From positions 40,365 through 104,364 of the forward strand of contig CAJJDP010000009.1 of the NCBI GenBank assembly GCA_905182995.1: a stretch of DNA of 64,000 bases. The letters run 5' to 3'. This stretch comes from Paramecium octaurelia. Lineage: Eukaryota; Ciliophora; Oligohymenophorea; Peniculida; Parameciidae. Made by a program: the position numbers and the translations under genes. Position 1 is the first letter of the stretch. Each line of letters begins with the position of its first letter. The notes beneath the pieces were generated by a model, which was not told the origin of the DNA, did not search any database, and worked only from the letters and a program-made list of their open reading frames with translations. Of this stretch, positions 10,358 through 25,196 are shown one piece after another.

Positions 10358-13034
10358 GATGGTAAACAACCGAAGCTTATTAGGCACCCTTAAACATATT
10401 TATTTTGCATCGAAGCGAAATAAGAGACTAAATTTTAGAAATGAAACTAGAATCTGTTTTTCATGAAAATTTATTTAGTTTAGCAGTATTAAAGAGTATT
10501 ACATAAAGTACTGATTCATGCATTACAAGACTATAAATAAAGTGGTTACAATAAATTCATAGGAGTTTAAAGCTTAAATAATAAATTATTATATTATAAG
10601 ATCCAGAATCACAATAAAATAAACATTTGCTGCATTAAGCACATGGTAGTGTCAATAATAAACTAAAATTTTCGAATTTTTCAAGTATAAATAGAATGGC
10701 ACAAGGGTTTTATGATGTCCTAGTTTAGCAATAATTTGGACTAAGCAACTCTATCAGCAAAAATTTTAGAATGACAACATTTTGCCACAAGTTGAGTTAT
10801 TTTAGGATAGAATTCCACGAATTAGAAATGTTGTTAGTTAAGCTAATTTATATCTTGCATTCGATATTTTTGAAAACGACATAAGTGAATTGAAATAATT
10901 GAATAAGCACTAGTTGAAATGCTTGCAATTTATTGATGACATAAATAAAAGCATCTTAACTCCTGGATTTCAACCTATAGTTGCCTTGATATTTACAAAG
11001 TCTTACTATTGGCAACATATCATTGAAAATAGATAGAATATGTTTCCACTATCAATCAATTTTGTAGTGGCAAATAACATTCTTTAAAATAAATAGCATC
11101 ACCAGAGGTATCAAAGTTTGGAAGGACTTCTTTAGTATTCTTAAAATTGAAATAATTTAATAACTTTTTTCTTTAATATTAGATGAAGTGGCATAAGATA
11201 ATATATTGTCAAGCAATGCAATTGTTAATTTTGGGTTGCTCATTTAAGTTTAAGAAAAATTATTAAAGAGGACACAGTATTTCTTGTTATTGAGCAAAAA
11301 ATATAAACATTAAGAAAATGAAATTATCACAATTAGTAAAAGACAAAAAAAAATGAATTACAAGAAATATAGATTGATGAAAAAACTTTTAAAAAACAAA
11401 TATAATCAAATATGAATGATTCATTAAACAACTTTCCTTGAAAAATAAATCGTATTTAAAGTAAATTTGTAAATGTTTACCTTTTTTGTTTTGAAGAGTA
11501 ATTCTATATGTATTTAATTATTTTAAGAGACTAATATTTTTCTTTTTTAATCCTGGTGGTTTTGTGTCTTAGAATTGAACTTAATAATTTTGTTTTTTAG
11601 AGTTACCTACTTAATTTTGACTATATATCCCATATTTTATCCTCTATTTCATCATGGATATAATCAGTATTTATAAAACGAAAGTATAATTTTTANGATG
11701 GTAAACAACCGAAGCTTATTAGGCACCCTTAAACATATTTATTTTGCATCGAAGCGAAATAAGAGACTAAATTTTAGAAATGAAACTAGAATCTGTTTTT
11801 CATGAAAATTTATTTAGTTTAGCAGTATTAAAGAGTATTACATAAAGTACTGATTCATGCATTACAAGACTATAAATAAAGTGGTTACAATAAATTCATA
11901 GGAGTTTAAAGCTTAAATAATAAATTATTATATTATAAGATCCAGAATCACAATAAAATAAACATTTGCTGCATTAAGCACATGGTAGTGTCAATAATAA
12001 ACTAAAATTTTCGAATTTTTCAAGTATAAATAGAATGGCACAAGGGTTTTATGATGTCCTAGTTTAGCAATAATTTGGACTAAGCAACTCTATCAGCAAA
12101 AATTTTAGAATGACAACATTTTGCCACAAGTTGAGTTATTTTAGGATAGAATTCCACGAATTAGAAATGTTGTTAGTTAAGCTAATTTATATCTTGCATT
12201 CGATATTTTTGAAAACGACATAAGTGAATTGAAATAATTGAATAAGCACTAGTTGAAATGCTTGCAATTTATTGATGACATAAATAAAAGCATCTTAACT
12301 CCTGGATTTCAACCTATAGTTGCCTTGATATTTACAAAGTCTTACTATTGGCAACATATCATTGAAAATAGATAGAATATGTTTCCACTATCAATCAATT
12401 TTGTAGTGGCAAATAACATTCTTTAAAATAAATAGCATCACCAGAGGTATCAAAGTTTGGAAGGACTTCTTTAGTATTCTTAAAATTGAAATAATTTAAT
12501 AACTTTTTTCTTTAATATTAGATGAAGTGGCATAAGATAATATATTGTCAAGCAATGCAATTGTTAATTTTGGGTTGCTCATTTAAGTTTAAGAAAAATT
12601 ATTAAAGAGGACACAGTATTTCTTGTTATTGAGCAAAAAATATAAACATTAAGAAAATGAAATTATCACAATTAGTAAAAGACAAAAAAAAATGAATTAC
12701 AAGAAATATAGATTGATGAAAAAACTTTTAAAAAACAAATATAATCAAATATGAATGATTCATTAAACAACTTTCCTTGAAAAATAAATCGTATTTAAAG
12801 TAAATTTGTAAATGTTTACCTTTTTTGTTTTGAAGAGTAATTCTATATGTATTTAATTATTTTAAGAGACTAATATTTTTCTTTTTTAATCCTGGTGGTT
12901 TTGTGTCTTAGAATTGAACTTAATAATTTTGTTTTTTAGAGTTACCTACTTAATTTTGACTATATATCCCATATTTTATCCTCTATTTCATCATGGATAT
13001 AATCAGTATTTATAAAACGAAAGTATAATTTTTA
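10358..13034. repeat. exact direct duplication, 1338 bp x2, split by one N
   Basis: Bases 10358-11695 and 11697-13034 match wherever I compared them, at a constant offset of 1339, with a single N at 11696 between them. Two other junctions in the window have the same form. The simplest reading is two assembly contigs whose overlapping ends were placed side by side. The unit itself contains no intact gene, only AT-rich sequence and short coding-like pieces. Confidence 0.9.
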
Positions 13035-13274
13035 AGAATCTATTATAATTATTATTTGAAAGTTAATTCGAATTTGAATTCAATATCATAGTTATCTTAC
13101 CATTTTTAAATTGGTTGTTAGATTCTTATTTTTTAAAATTGATTCATATTATCTAAAGTTTAAATATGAAATCCTATTATTTTGAATAAATGATAGTTGA
13201 ATACATAGCTTTAGTTATAATTCTTTATCTTGCCATGTGTTGATTAATTATTTAATTTTCATTAATTCTCTAAA

Positions 13275-16200
13275 ATGATACTAATTTTTCTAATGATTAG
13301 CCTATTACGGGGATAGTATTCATTATAGAATGAAGTATTAAACAAATCAACATTAATTGATTTTCAAATGGTTGAATAAATTGAAGTAGACAATTCAGAT
13401 TAGAATTGCCTAACCTTTGGAATTTGGTCAAAATATAATCCATTAGGTAATTCAAAATTGAAGGATGCCTATAGGTTATTTGACAGTAATTGCTTTTAGA
13501 TAATAAATTCGTTTGATTAAGTGACTTTAAGTCTCAATTTTATTTCATATGATTGTGTTTTCGATACCACAAGAGAAATCAAAAAATTCATCTAAATTGA
13601 ATTTAGTTAGACTGATTAGTTTATATATTCATTACAAATAGAACCTTCTAAATATGAAGATTTTTGGTATTTTTTTTAAATTATCACAAATATATAGAAA
13701 CAAAGCTTAGAACTAGCAATTTATTTTTAAATCAACTAGATTTTTAAAGAAACTATCAAACTTGTTTTCCCTAATAAGGATTAACAACTATTATTTACAT
13801 TTGGAGGCAGTTTAAAAGTAGAGAATTCAAATATTGCATTGATTGAATAAGGAAGAATATTTTCTCTATATCCAGGTTAATTAATTGTGTATAACAGAGA
13901 TATGGAGAGGATACCAATAGATTTTGATTATTGGTTGTAAATTACTGAATTTTATAAGAGATATAAAGTTGTGAATGTGTTAGAGAGATTGGAAAGAACA
14001 ATATTCATTTACTCTTTTTAGATCAACATACTAATGTTTTGCAGAATATTAATTGCAATTCATACACACTTGCTGGATGGCTATAGATATCAAAAATTCA
14101 TCAATCCTCTGAGGAGTTTACCTATTAGTTCATAAAAATAAGTACAAATTAGGAGGAAATGTAAAATGAAAATTTAGCAGCATTTCAACTTTTTTATCAG
14201 ATTTCACCTATAAAAAATAAAATAATAATAACAACTTATAAATACAATTTTCCTTCTGTTACATAAGACTTTGAAAATAATCCATAATTAATTAGAAGAG
14301 AATTAATATTATAAAATACTATTACTTCATGGTAATATATATATGTAAATCTGCAAGAAAGTGTTTTAGATTTCTCAATTATATTTTATGAAGCTTAAAA
14401 TATTTAGTCATATGAAACCACATTTGAAGTTAAGTAATTCCAAAATTATTAATTAAAAATTACTCTAGGAAACATTTAATAAACAACATTAGATTATTTA
14501 GATGTGATAGTTAGAGATCTGCTACTTATCAATTGTATGTATGATTTAAGATAAGATAAATGTCATTACAGCTGTTAAGAATGTGATGGCCCTACTAAGT
14601 ATCATTGTTTAACTTGTTCTGCTGAATCAAAAAGAAAATATATTGCAGAATTTAAATAATGTGCTTGTATATACGGCACAATTGATGATAATAATTACTG
14701 CATTGATTATAAAGATTAAAACTTTTACTTAGACCTTTAGTTTAATGGCAAAAAAACAACAAATTTAAATTGTAAAATGGGTTACTTTGAATTTGATGGA
14801 GATTGTATTAAATGGTAAATATAATTCAATATTATTGTTTAGCCCTTATGGAATGTAGAAAGATTTCTTAATTTGCTATGATTGTTATAGATATTTAGAT
14901 ACATGGAGCTTAAATCCAATTTGTGAGCATATTTTAAAACTTACTTAAGTTTCTGGTAAATATGAAGCACCAAGTATTTTGAATACTTATCTGTATGATT
15001 CTTCTGACTTAATTTCTACTAATTTCAATATATTAGATTTTCTAGGCAATGGTATTCAAAATGAAACTCTACTTTATGATCATTTTAGGAGGAGTTCTGA
15101 ATTTTTTATTTCTTTTTGTAATAAAGAAACCAGTATGGATGACAAATAATTATGTTATCCTTGTAGAATTTATAACTGTTAGAGTTGCGGTTTAACATTA
15201 AATAATGATTTGTTTTGTTTAAAATGTCTTAAAGGAAATACACTTGTTAATGGTCAATGTATCTCAGATTATTTCAATTTTAATTATGAATCATGTTAAC
15301 CTCCATATTATGCAACTTACTCTAGAGAGTGTAAGCTATGCACATTAGAGAATTGCATATATTGTTTTGAATTTCTATATCTTTATGAATTTGAAATTAG
15401 CATTGAAGTTTACAATTTAAACTACGAGAACGTTAAAGGAAAAATTGGTTGTATGCTGTGCAAAAAAGATTATAACTTTAATTTCAAGATTGGAAAATGT
15501 TTATAAAAAGCTCCATCGATAAAGAATTGTGTTACATCTGTTACAAAATTAACAAATGAAGAAATATGTTTAACATCTTCTTTAGATAATTTTCAAGTTT
15601 CAAGAGAGATTAATCATTGCGATACAATATTAACTAATTGTTCAAACTGTTTTCTTGACTACAAAAACAAATTAACATGCTTAGTATGCAATTCTGGATA
15701 TGTATTATTTGGTGAAATCTGCTATGAAAGTGAAGAACAAAACGCTTCTTACTTAAATGAATTTTGGCGTTTGAAAGTGAAAAGTTTTTTAATAAACTTT
15801 TATTAAGTTGATGAAATACCTCCAACACTCAATCCTTGTGGAAAAATGTGTGATAAATGCATTTTCTCATTAGGTGAGTATTTTTGTGATAAATGTTATC
15901 TAGAACCTAATGGAGAAAATTTTGATGATACAAATTATATGTGTAAAACATGTTCTCCACTTTGTCGGCTTTGTGAATAGAGAAGTATATACAATCAAGT
16001 AAATATATATTGATTGTATTTAGAGAATGGCTCAATTCCTTTAAACCCCCAATATGAATACTATCTATACATATTAATGTAATCTCCCTTTTATAGATCC
16101 GTTTATTAATTATAATCCTTATTTAAAAACTACTTAATATTGTTTAGAAGGTGATTGTAAGAAAGAACTAAATTACGAATTTATTGAATATAGCTGTTTT

Positions 16201-19200
16201 TTTGATAGATTTCCAAGAACCCTAGATGGTTTAGGAATTCAAACTGAATATTTGAATAGTATTGGAGCTGTTTCTATGACCGTAATTATCAGAATAGTAC
16301 TAGAAGATGAATATTGTACTCTAATACCTACAATAGCAACAACTGCTTCTTTAAAATTTGATGTGTTTACTTTAGAAATTATAAATTTGAAATTATTAAC
16401 AACTTATCCTTTTTTCTTACATATTTATAGTTAGATTCATATAGAGGAGTACGATTCCTTTACAATGATCGACTATGGCATTGTATTCCCTAACTTAACT
16501 ATGGAAGATTTTAATATCAGTAATAGCTATAATGAAGTCAATTTTACATTAATAAATATTACAATAAAGGATAGTTTAATACAAAATGTTCAATCCTTAT
16601 TTAAAACAAAGAACTTTGGTTATGTAGATCTATAAAATATATCAATAGTTAATTCTCAATTTATTAATTCATCACTCTTTAACTTTAACAAATTTAACTT
16701 AATGGGGAATGTTAGAATCAATTAATTACACTTATTTAATTGTACTTTTAATAACTTAAATTTGTTTGAATTCTCTTACACCTAATTTTCAATTTCATTA
16801 ATTAACCTTACTATGGACTAATGTTCTCTATACAATTCAGCTGTTTTTAATTTTTTTGCTTAAAATCCTTTTGATGTTCAAATATATCTTTTGAGCATAT
16901 CAATTTAAAGATCAAATTTTAATCATTCTTATTATTTTTATTGTTCCTAATAAATTGACCTTATTGCAAATAATTTAGTCTTTAATTTCAATGAATTATT
17001 AAATTCTATTATATTTGGATTTAGTTCTGGTTTAAATTCATCCTATATTGAAATTATAAACAATATATTTATTGAATCTTCATTTATTTCAACAATATAA
17101 TTAATAAATAAATAATTAGCATCTTGCAATTTAATGTACTTAATAATAAGAAATAACCGATTTCAAAATTCAAATTTGGTTCGACTTTTATCAGATTTAT
17201 CGTCAAGTGAACTCTTCATAAGACTAGACAATGTACTTATTGAATATAATGAAGGATTAATTTTAAGTAGTAAAGGTTAACAAAGTTATACTCTCAATCA
17301 GGTAAGTTGTTTGTTTAACCTCAATGGCTAGACTATTATTTTGAACAACTTTTCAGTCTATTAAACTAACAAAGTTTATATCCTTTATTTATTTGATAGC
17401 CAGAATATAGAACTAGAAAACTTTACTTTTGAAAATTCTGATATAGAAGAAAAGGTATCAATCTAAACTAATTGTTTATAAAATCTAAATTTTCAAAACC
17501 AAATAATTTCAATAACTGGGTTTAATAATGTTTCTATATCTAATTTAAATGTAAAGTAGTTATAAAGTATCGATGAATCAATAATTAAAATAATTTCTAG
17601 TACCTAAAATATATAAGAAAAAATCGGATAAATAACATTAACAAATATTGAGTTTTATGGAAATCTTCTACAATCGTTGAATTCAATAATCTATTTTTCA
17701 CTTATTACAATTATATCTGATAGTAACCTCTACATTTTAATTAAAAATGTAGTATTTCAAAATAATATTATGCATGTCTATAATGAAAATTCTTTCAAGG
17801 ATTCAGCAGCATTATTATACTTCTCCACTTTAGCAAGTACAATTCATATAGAAAATTTAGAATGCAAACATAATGCAATTACAAACTCCTCCAATTCATT
17901 TATTCACGTTGAGTCAAAATCTTTGAAAATGATCAATATTTAGGTAAAATATCATAATATTCTGCCTTTTAATATTTGGAATAATTATTATAATTTAATC
18001 TAAGTGAGTTAAGATTAGATTTAGTCTCTAATTATGTAAATATTTTAAATTAAAACTATTGGAGGTGCAGCATATATTTAAACCTCTAATTTTATATGTA
18101 TCAACTCATCTTTTGAGGAAATACTGACTGCAAAAATATCAGTATTTGATATTGTCTCTTCAAGCGATGGAATAATAAAGATGTAAAATCTATCTGTTTT
18201 CTAAATAAGAAATACACTTTAGGAAAAAATTGAAAGTGCAGGATGCTTAAGTGTTAATGCGATAAATAGTTTATTAAATCTTCAAATTCAGAATGCTAAA
18301 TTTTAGAATATTCCTAATAGGATGTCGTCTTCCATAATAACTATAAATCCTTCATTACTTTAAAATAAATTGCTATTCTAAAATATGTCAATAATTAATT
18401 GTGTTTCTTTAATAAATTAGATTGTTAAAGTTTAATTTATAACCTAAGCCAATAAATAAAATTCAATATCTTTTATGGATTTAATGATTTATCAAAATTT
18501 AGAATCTTGGGTAAATTTATTTTAGAATATTGGAGCTTTGTCTGAATCTGAAATTCAAGAAATAACTCAAAACAATAACGCAATGATATATTTGGAGAAT
18601 TGCGATGTTACTATAGAAAATCTTTTTGTTGAAGGGATGCTTTTTTCTAGTGTTATAAATTTAAATAACATATTATCTAAGAAAATCGGAATTATTTTTT
18701 GTTATTTTAAAATTTAAAATTAACAAATTTAATTTAAATTTATTAATAAATACTTTGAACTTTTTCAATGGTTCATTTAATAATATTTAGAATATTTACT
18801 CATAAAATCTCATAGTAATTAATTAGACAGCATAAGAAAAGCACTAAATTTCTTTAAGATCCTTAACTTTTCAAAGAGGATCCATGTATATTGCTAATAA
18901 TTTCTCAAATTAAGAATACGTATATATATCAACCAATTACTTCATGTCTGGTTGTTCTATATCGAATTTTTCAGTTCCGCATTTATAGAGAAATTACTTT
19001 TACAGTAATATAATATAGCTCTTATAATTAAACCAACAACAAATCTCGATATTATATGTTAGGAGCTCGTCAAACTTTGATGTTTTTTTTTTCGATAGGA
19101 TCAAATTTATAAATAATAATTATTCTTCTATTCAGTAGGGAATTGTCTATTTTGATGATATTAATTTTAAGAAATTTCTTATTTTTAGATTTGATTGTCA

Positions 19201-22183
19201 ATATAATCTTATCAAAAAATATGGATGTTTGAATATGATAGGAAATTAAAATGCTTCAAATTTAGTTGAAATCAAACATTCAAATTTTATTTAAAATCTT
19301 GGAACTTAAGGAGTTGCAATAAAAAGTAGTAATATTCTATTAAAGTTAATCCATTGTAATATTATTTCTAACATTGCCCTTACTTAAGGTGGAGGTTTAT
19401 ACATCCAACTCAAATCTAAAAAAATTATAATCTCCAAAACTGTTATAATTTATAATAAAGCTCAAGAAGGAGGAGGAGGAATTTATTATGATTAGGATAA
19501 TAATCTCTCAACCAAAACCTCAGTTTAGACTTTCATATTTTTCAATCAGGCTGAAGTATATGGAAATAATCTAGTTGAAAACCCGAGTTATTTGTCATTA
19601 TACATTAATTAAAAAGCAATGTCTGCAGTAGAATCAACGATGAATAATATATCAACTAGCATTCTTAAAATTAGCCCATACTTGGTAATGGAACAAGGGA
19701 TTAAAAAGTAAACTGAAATACTAATGATACCCAGTACTTAAGTAATCGACACGTATTAAATATTTTTTGTCAATAAGGCTATATACTTAACATACATAAA
19801 AAGTTTGAATATTTATTTCAAAAATAGCAAGGGAGAAATACTCCAAAACATGTACAATTCAACCTGTGAAGTTGCAGATTTTATTGTAACAAAGGGGAAG
19901 GAAGAAAAATAGTAATCTACTTCAATTCAGCACTTGCAGTATAATATAGAGAATAATAACTTTGAACTAAATACTTTATCTTTTCGACTTGATCCATATT
20001 AAAAAGAGACTCGTTCCTTAGAAATTTAAATTTTTTGCAAGGCTCAATAATCACAGAATGGTCTTAATTATATCATTAAGGCAACAAGTTTTAAATGTTA
20101 GTTAGGAGAATTTTATATCGAAGAAGGTTGTTAGACATGCAAATCTAACCAAGGATTTTATAGCGTAACTTATGATGCAATTAAATGTTCAATTTTTGAT
20201 AAAACTAAATTTTAAAACGTAACTTCCAATATGATAAATTTGCAAAAGGGGTATTGGAGACCTAATTACCTATCCGATGCCACAGAGGAATGCTACAAAA
20301 ATACAGAATTTTGTTTAGGAGGATGGTAAGTTGGAGATAGCACTTGTAGTTAAGGACACATTGGTGCACTATGCGAAATGTGTGATTTATATAATATAAA
20401 AGGAGAAGGGTAGTTTTTTAGAAATTAATAAAATTAAAATTGTGTTTCATGCTTAAATGAGGAGAGCAGCATCCTTCCTTTTTTATTTGCTTTATTTTAG
20501 TAGAAAATTTTATTATCTTTAGAGCTTTATTATCAATTTCCTTATCACTGAAAAGTATCAACAAATCAAATGCTTTATTCAACTAAATTACAGTTTTTTA
20601 AAAAAGGTTCAGCAAAATACTATTTAAATTAATTTAAGGTAATTTAAATTTATAATTAGATCACGAAGGTATTTTAATTAAGATTTTATTAAATTACTTA
20701 TGGATATTTTCTTCTATATTTACTTTTAGCATAAAGTTTTCATTTTCTATCTTCTTTATTGAATAATCAAGTAATAGCTTTTATTTTATGGTAAATAATT
20801 TAGATTGTTACTTATCAAATTTATAAATACATTTAGTCTATGCTTAAATTATTTTTATAGTATTATTAATGATGCTACAATTCTATTTTATACTCATCAT
20901 TTCGTTTATTTAATTTCAATTTTCATCATAATAAATGGAGAGGAGTATAATTTCAAACACTCTACTTTGCTTATATGTTTTTAATTATGGAGGATTAATC
21001 AAATTGTATGAAAGATTTAATAATTAGGTTATGCTCTAAGTTGTCCGTTAGATAAATTTCTAATATTGATTACATTTAAGGAGATGTTTCATTATTATTT
21101 AATAGTTAGGAGCATTATTTGTGGATTTATTTTCTTATCATACCACTATTAGTAATTTTTTGTTGTATAATTCCATTTTCATTATTTTTATTGATGTTTA
21201 GAAATAGATTTCGCTTATATGAGCTAAAGTTCAGAAAACATATCTGTTATTTATTTAATGAATACAATGAAAAAAGATATTTTTGGGAGTAGGTAAAGTT
21301 GATCTAAAAGACATGTATGATATTAGTAATAACTAATTTTGAAAACAATATGCTATTAAAGACAACTTTATTAGGCATTTGTGTAGAAATATATTAAATC
21401 TTAGCTATCAATAACAAACCTTACATAATTTCAAAATTTAATAATTTAGATTTAAAATCAGGGTAAATTTGCTTAATTGCTATTTTTCTTGCAGCAAGTC
21501 TCTATGAAAGTTAAGTCTTGCAAAATAATTTTTTTTCCATGATCTTTTAAGTCTTATTGATTTTATTATTATTTCAACTAAGTTTACCTTTTATTAAAGA
21601 AATTGTAATTATATATTCCAAAAAATATTCATTGCCAATATTAACAAAGATCCATCCTATGTTAAAGAAATCAAAAATAAATTTGTTTAGAAAAATTGGA
21701 ATTTATTTGGATAAAGAATTTGAGAAAAGAAAAAATTTATAAATGAATATTAAAAAAATGAAATCGTCCCTTAAATTTGAAAGTAGAAAGGAAGTTATGT
21801 AATATTGTTATTAATTTAAGAACGTTTACCAAAAGACCAACCGTTAAATCAAATTCAAATAGCAGGGCATCTTTTATCGAGATCAACAATTAATCATAAT
21901 TTTGAGTTTATTATTATTCAATATCAATAAGTTTGTATAATTAGTTTTAAAATAATTGATATTTCTTGAATTTTTTAATCTGATTGAAAATTATTATAAC
22001 TGCGATTTTTTAAAGCCACAGAATTTTCAATACATTTAATCTCAATTCATAAACAAGAAATAAAATCAGCATAATCGATATTCAATATATTTATTATGCA
22101 TTAATTACATTCGTTTACTATATATATAATTTATAAATTTAAATTTTTTTATGGTTTTATTGGTTACAATCTAATCATATTGA
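13275..22183 (+). CDS. giant surface protein: Cys-rich, beta-helix, multi-pass membrane C-terminus
   Basis: This is a predicted cell-surface protein of about 2,900 aa. It starts at ATG 13275 with a signal peptide (MILIFLMISLLRG...). Roughly 420-880 is Cys-rich with many CxxC pairs (furin/growth-factor-receptor-like). About 1000-2100 is a long Asn/Ile/Phe-rich stretch of short repeating strands typical of a pectin-lyase-like parallel beta-helix. A second Cys cluster lies near 2240-2360. The C-terminus has several membrane segments with YIQGDVSLLF and YLFNEYN-type blocks that I recognise from a large ciliate family. Introns: 13937 to 13968 or 13983 (end uncertain), 14815-14842, 15999-16023, 20500-20522 and 21006-21027. 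One frame change near 18640-18750 has no good intron and may be a sequencing error or a lesion. Stop TGA 22181. Role unknown. Confidence 0.8.
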
Positions 22184-25100
22184 AAAAAAAAAATGCATTT
22201 TTCTATGTAACTAAAATAATGTTTTTAGTATAGCTATTCAACAATTCATTCTACAGTTTAAACAGTGTTATTTCATAATCATTATTATCATTTATAGTAT
22301 CTTGTTCTATGTTTTATATTAAATCAAATTTTAGACTTAATGTAAAATACATTTAATTATATTCTCATTAAAAGTAATGAATTCAGTTATTGAGAAACTT
22401 ATTGGCAAAATAATCCAAAGAATTTCAATATTACGATTAATGATGCCTCAAATGATTACTTTGTTTCATAAACTCACTTTCTTGTTGCTCATTAACTTAT
22501 CAAATCAAAATGATTTATAAGAATACTAGAAAATTTAGTATAATTGATTTTATGCTATGTTTATTGTAAGTGTAAAGCCTCAAAATAATATGTTTAAAAT
22601 ATTAGAGACCATGAATGTAAGACAAGGCAAGTTTATTGTGTTATTAAAACTTAATTAAGAATTATTAATTTTAGTTTGCAAATAGCCATATTAATGTATG
22701 AAGTTAAAAGGATTTAGGAAAAAAATTATTGATAAATTTTAAAAATAACAAAAGCCGTTATAAGGTATCTTCTAATGATGATCATAATTTTTTTAATTTC
22801 TGAATCTCTACGAAAAGATACATTGAAAGTTTACAAAGTATCAATCCCTAATAGTAGCCATTTTTGTTCAACATCATCCTATGAGGCAACCTATGAGGGT
22901 ACTTTGATTGCTGAATACCTTATTCGATTATTTTGGAGAAGGTAAATGGATGACAGATTAAAAATATTTAGTTATTGGATGAGAAGAAAAAGAATTTTAA
23001 AGGTTTTAAATAGTATCTAAGTTTCTTCCATCTGCATTTTGATGACATGGAAACCTTTCATCATATACTAATACATAGGACTCGGATGGAGATGTTAGAA
23101 CATTATCGCTAGGAACACGAATAAGAGGAAATAATAATAAAAAAAAGATTTATGAATTTTCAGATTCAATAAAAAGTGAATGAGCAGATTATCACATAGC
23201 AGATCATTATATCAGATTCAGACTCAGTGAGGAGCTAGGAATAATACCACAATTAATGATAAACTAGTAAGGGTTTACAGTCGTGAAAAGAAAAAGGGAG
23301 TGAAGGTTGAGAATTTTGGAGCTCTTCAGAGTAAAGTTCCTCAGTATAGGAACCATAGAATGAATCTGATTCCTTAGTGGATATTTGATAAAACGTAAAA
23401 AATATGTGAAGGATTATGGCTGTGGGATTTTTTAAACTATATTTAAAATTAACTTGGGAATATATATTGGAAGCTAGAACTCTGTAATCATGGCACATTT
23501 CAAATATTCTGCTTGTTAATTTGACTACAAGTGCAAACAATGTTTGTTAATATACAGAATTTGTTAAATTTAATTTCTTATTACTTTAATCGTTCATAAT
23601 TTTCACTTGGCTGTGCTGCCTGTCCCATTTCTCCTGTAATATTATCGCGCACTGCTTTTACGAGCCTTAGAGTTTTTTATATCTGGTACTTTAAATTATA
23701 TAAATCCCTTTCTACTACTATTCAATCAATATTCTTTAAAATTCAGAATTTACATTTGATCTTGCACTTCACTCTTTCATTACTTTGCAACTCAAGCCAA
23801 ATCTTTTCACTATTAAATAAGTGTTCTTCCCCCATTCCTGGATTGGATTTAAATGTACTATCTTCTGCTTCATATAATAACGCGATTCATAAAAACCCTG
23901 CTATTAAAGTTACTCTGTCAAACTAACAGTTAGATAATCCTGATAAAACGATACTTATAAATCTATTTCATATTATCCAATCTAAATCAAGGCAATGATA
24001 AATTAACACACACTAAATATGTTAATAATATTTAATTGATTCCGGTTTCCTTTATTGAGACCACATAGAATATAAATGCATTAAACATAATGATGAATCA
24101 TGCTAAGTTTTCTAATATGTAAATGGATTAGTTAAGAGAGCAAACTGTATCATTTTATTAAATAATGCAAATCTTGTATCTCACTCGCTACTTTTCTGAA
24201 CATTTTTAATACATCCCTTTATTCTGCCGGGTAATACTTCATGTTTGACATCGTTTGGTCTTCAGTTATTACATTTATCATTTGTGCTGATACTATCAGA
24301 TTTAACACTTTCGGCTAGCACCTTTTCTGATCTTCATCATATCATATGTATGTTAGTTATTTTAGACTATTCTGAATTCGCATATTGCATTGATGGCTTT
24401 TATGTAAATAAGAGGTTTGAAATTTAAAATCAAGATCATATGTTCAGCCCATCAAAAATATTTTAGTTATGTACTTGCAATTCTCTCCTATAAAAAAGGA
24501 TTCATGTTCGTTTTAATAATTTTAAGACCAGCGAGGCCTTTAAATTATTTCAAAAATCTTGTAAAGTTCAAATTTTCCTACTGAATTTACTGATTGTGCA
24601 ACATTTAACTTCCAATTTGTATAAATTTCCTGAATACTTGATAAATTAATGAAAATACATATCAATAACCTTATTTTACTTACATAATAGCACTTCTACA
24701 AAATCTCAGCCTTATGCAAATGCTTTTTGTCTGGTTTTCACATTTAAAAACTAATATTTATATTCAACTATTTATTATCCCTTTTGCCACCATTTTATGG
24801 GACTATTCATTTTCTGATATTTTACTTGACATGACCAACTTTGGCTTTTCCACCTTAAATTTTACAATCTGTATTCAATAGTAGCTATATCAAGCACTTC
24901 ATCTGCGTCTGCAAATGGATGCGTGCAACTTGTGATGGATTTTTTATCATAATTTCCCTCTAGTCAAATCAAAAAAGTGTAAGTCATGAACTGAAACTTG
25001 ACCCCATCTTTGGTTCTCTTATTTTCCTGGATTTAATAAGCAACTGCTTCTGGCTCAAATAATAAATCTACTTGCATAATCTATCAGCTATTCAAATGAA

Positions 25101-25196
25101 CCTTAAGAGATATTATTGTAAAAATATCCTCTAAGCTCAATAGGCAGTTGGTTAAATTGAATAAAACCTCTGTATTAAATTAATTTATATAAATAA
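22184..25196. other. relic tract with decayed coding pieces on both strands
   Basis: No intact gene. On the plus strand a frame at about 23280-23520 reads protein-like. On the minus strand, pieces between about 25150 and 24650 read well (for example LPIELRGYFYNNISQG and THPFADADEVLDIATIEYR) but change frame and meet TGA codons. More minus-strand relics lie at 23560-23900. No family was recognised. The pattern resembles the decayed tracts at the left end of the window. Confidence 0.4.

Noticed and set aside
10313-10444. Piwi/Argonaute pseudogene
   Set aside because: A single faint resemblance (DYYNSK...QPKL) without a PAZ or PIWI catalytic motif in any frame nearby.
10358-13034. biological tandem duplication or transposon long repeats
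   Set aside because: The two copies match wherever compared and meet at a single N, repeated three times in the window, which fits unmerged contig overlaps far better.
23253-23540. 95-codon minus-strand ORF
   Set aside because: The opposite strand is also open and more protein-like under the ciliate code; the minus ORF contains no family motif.
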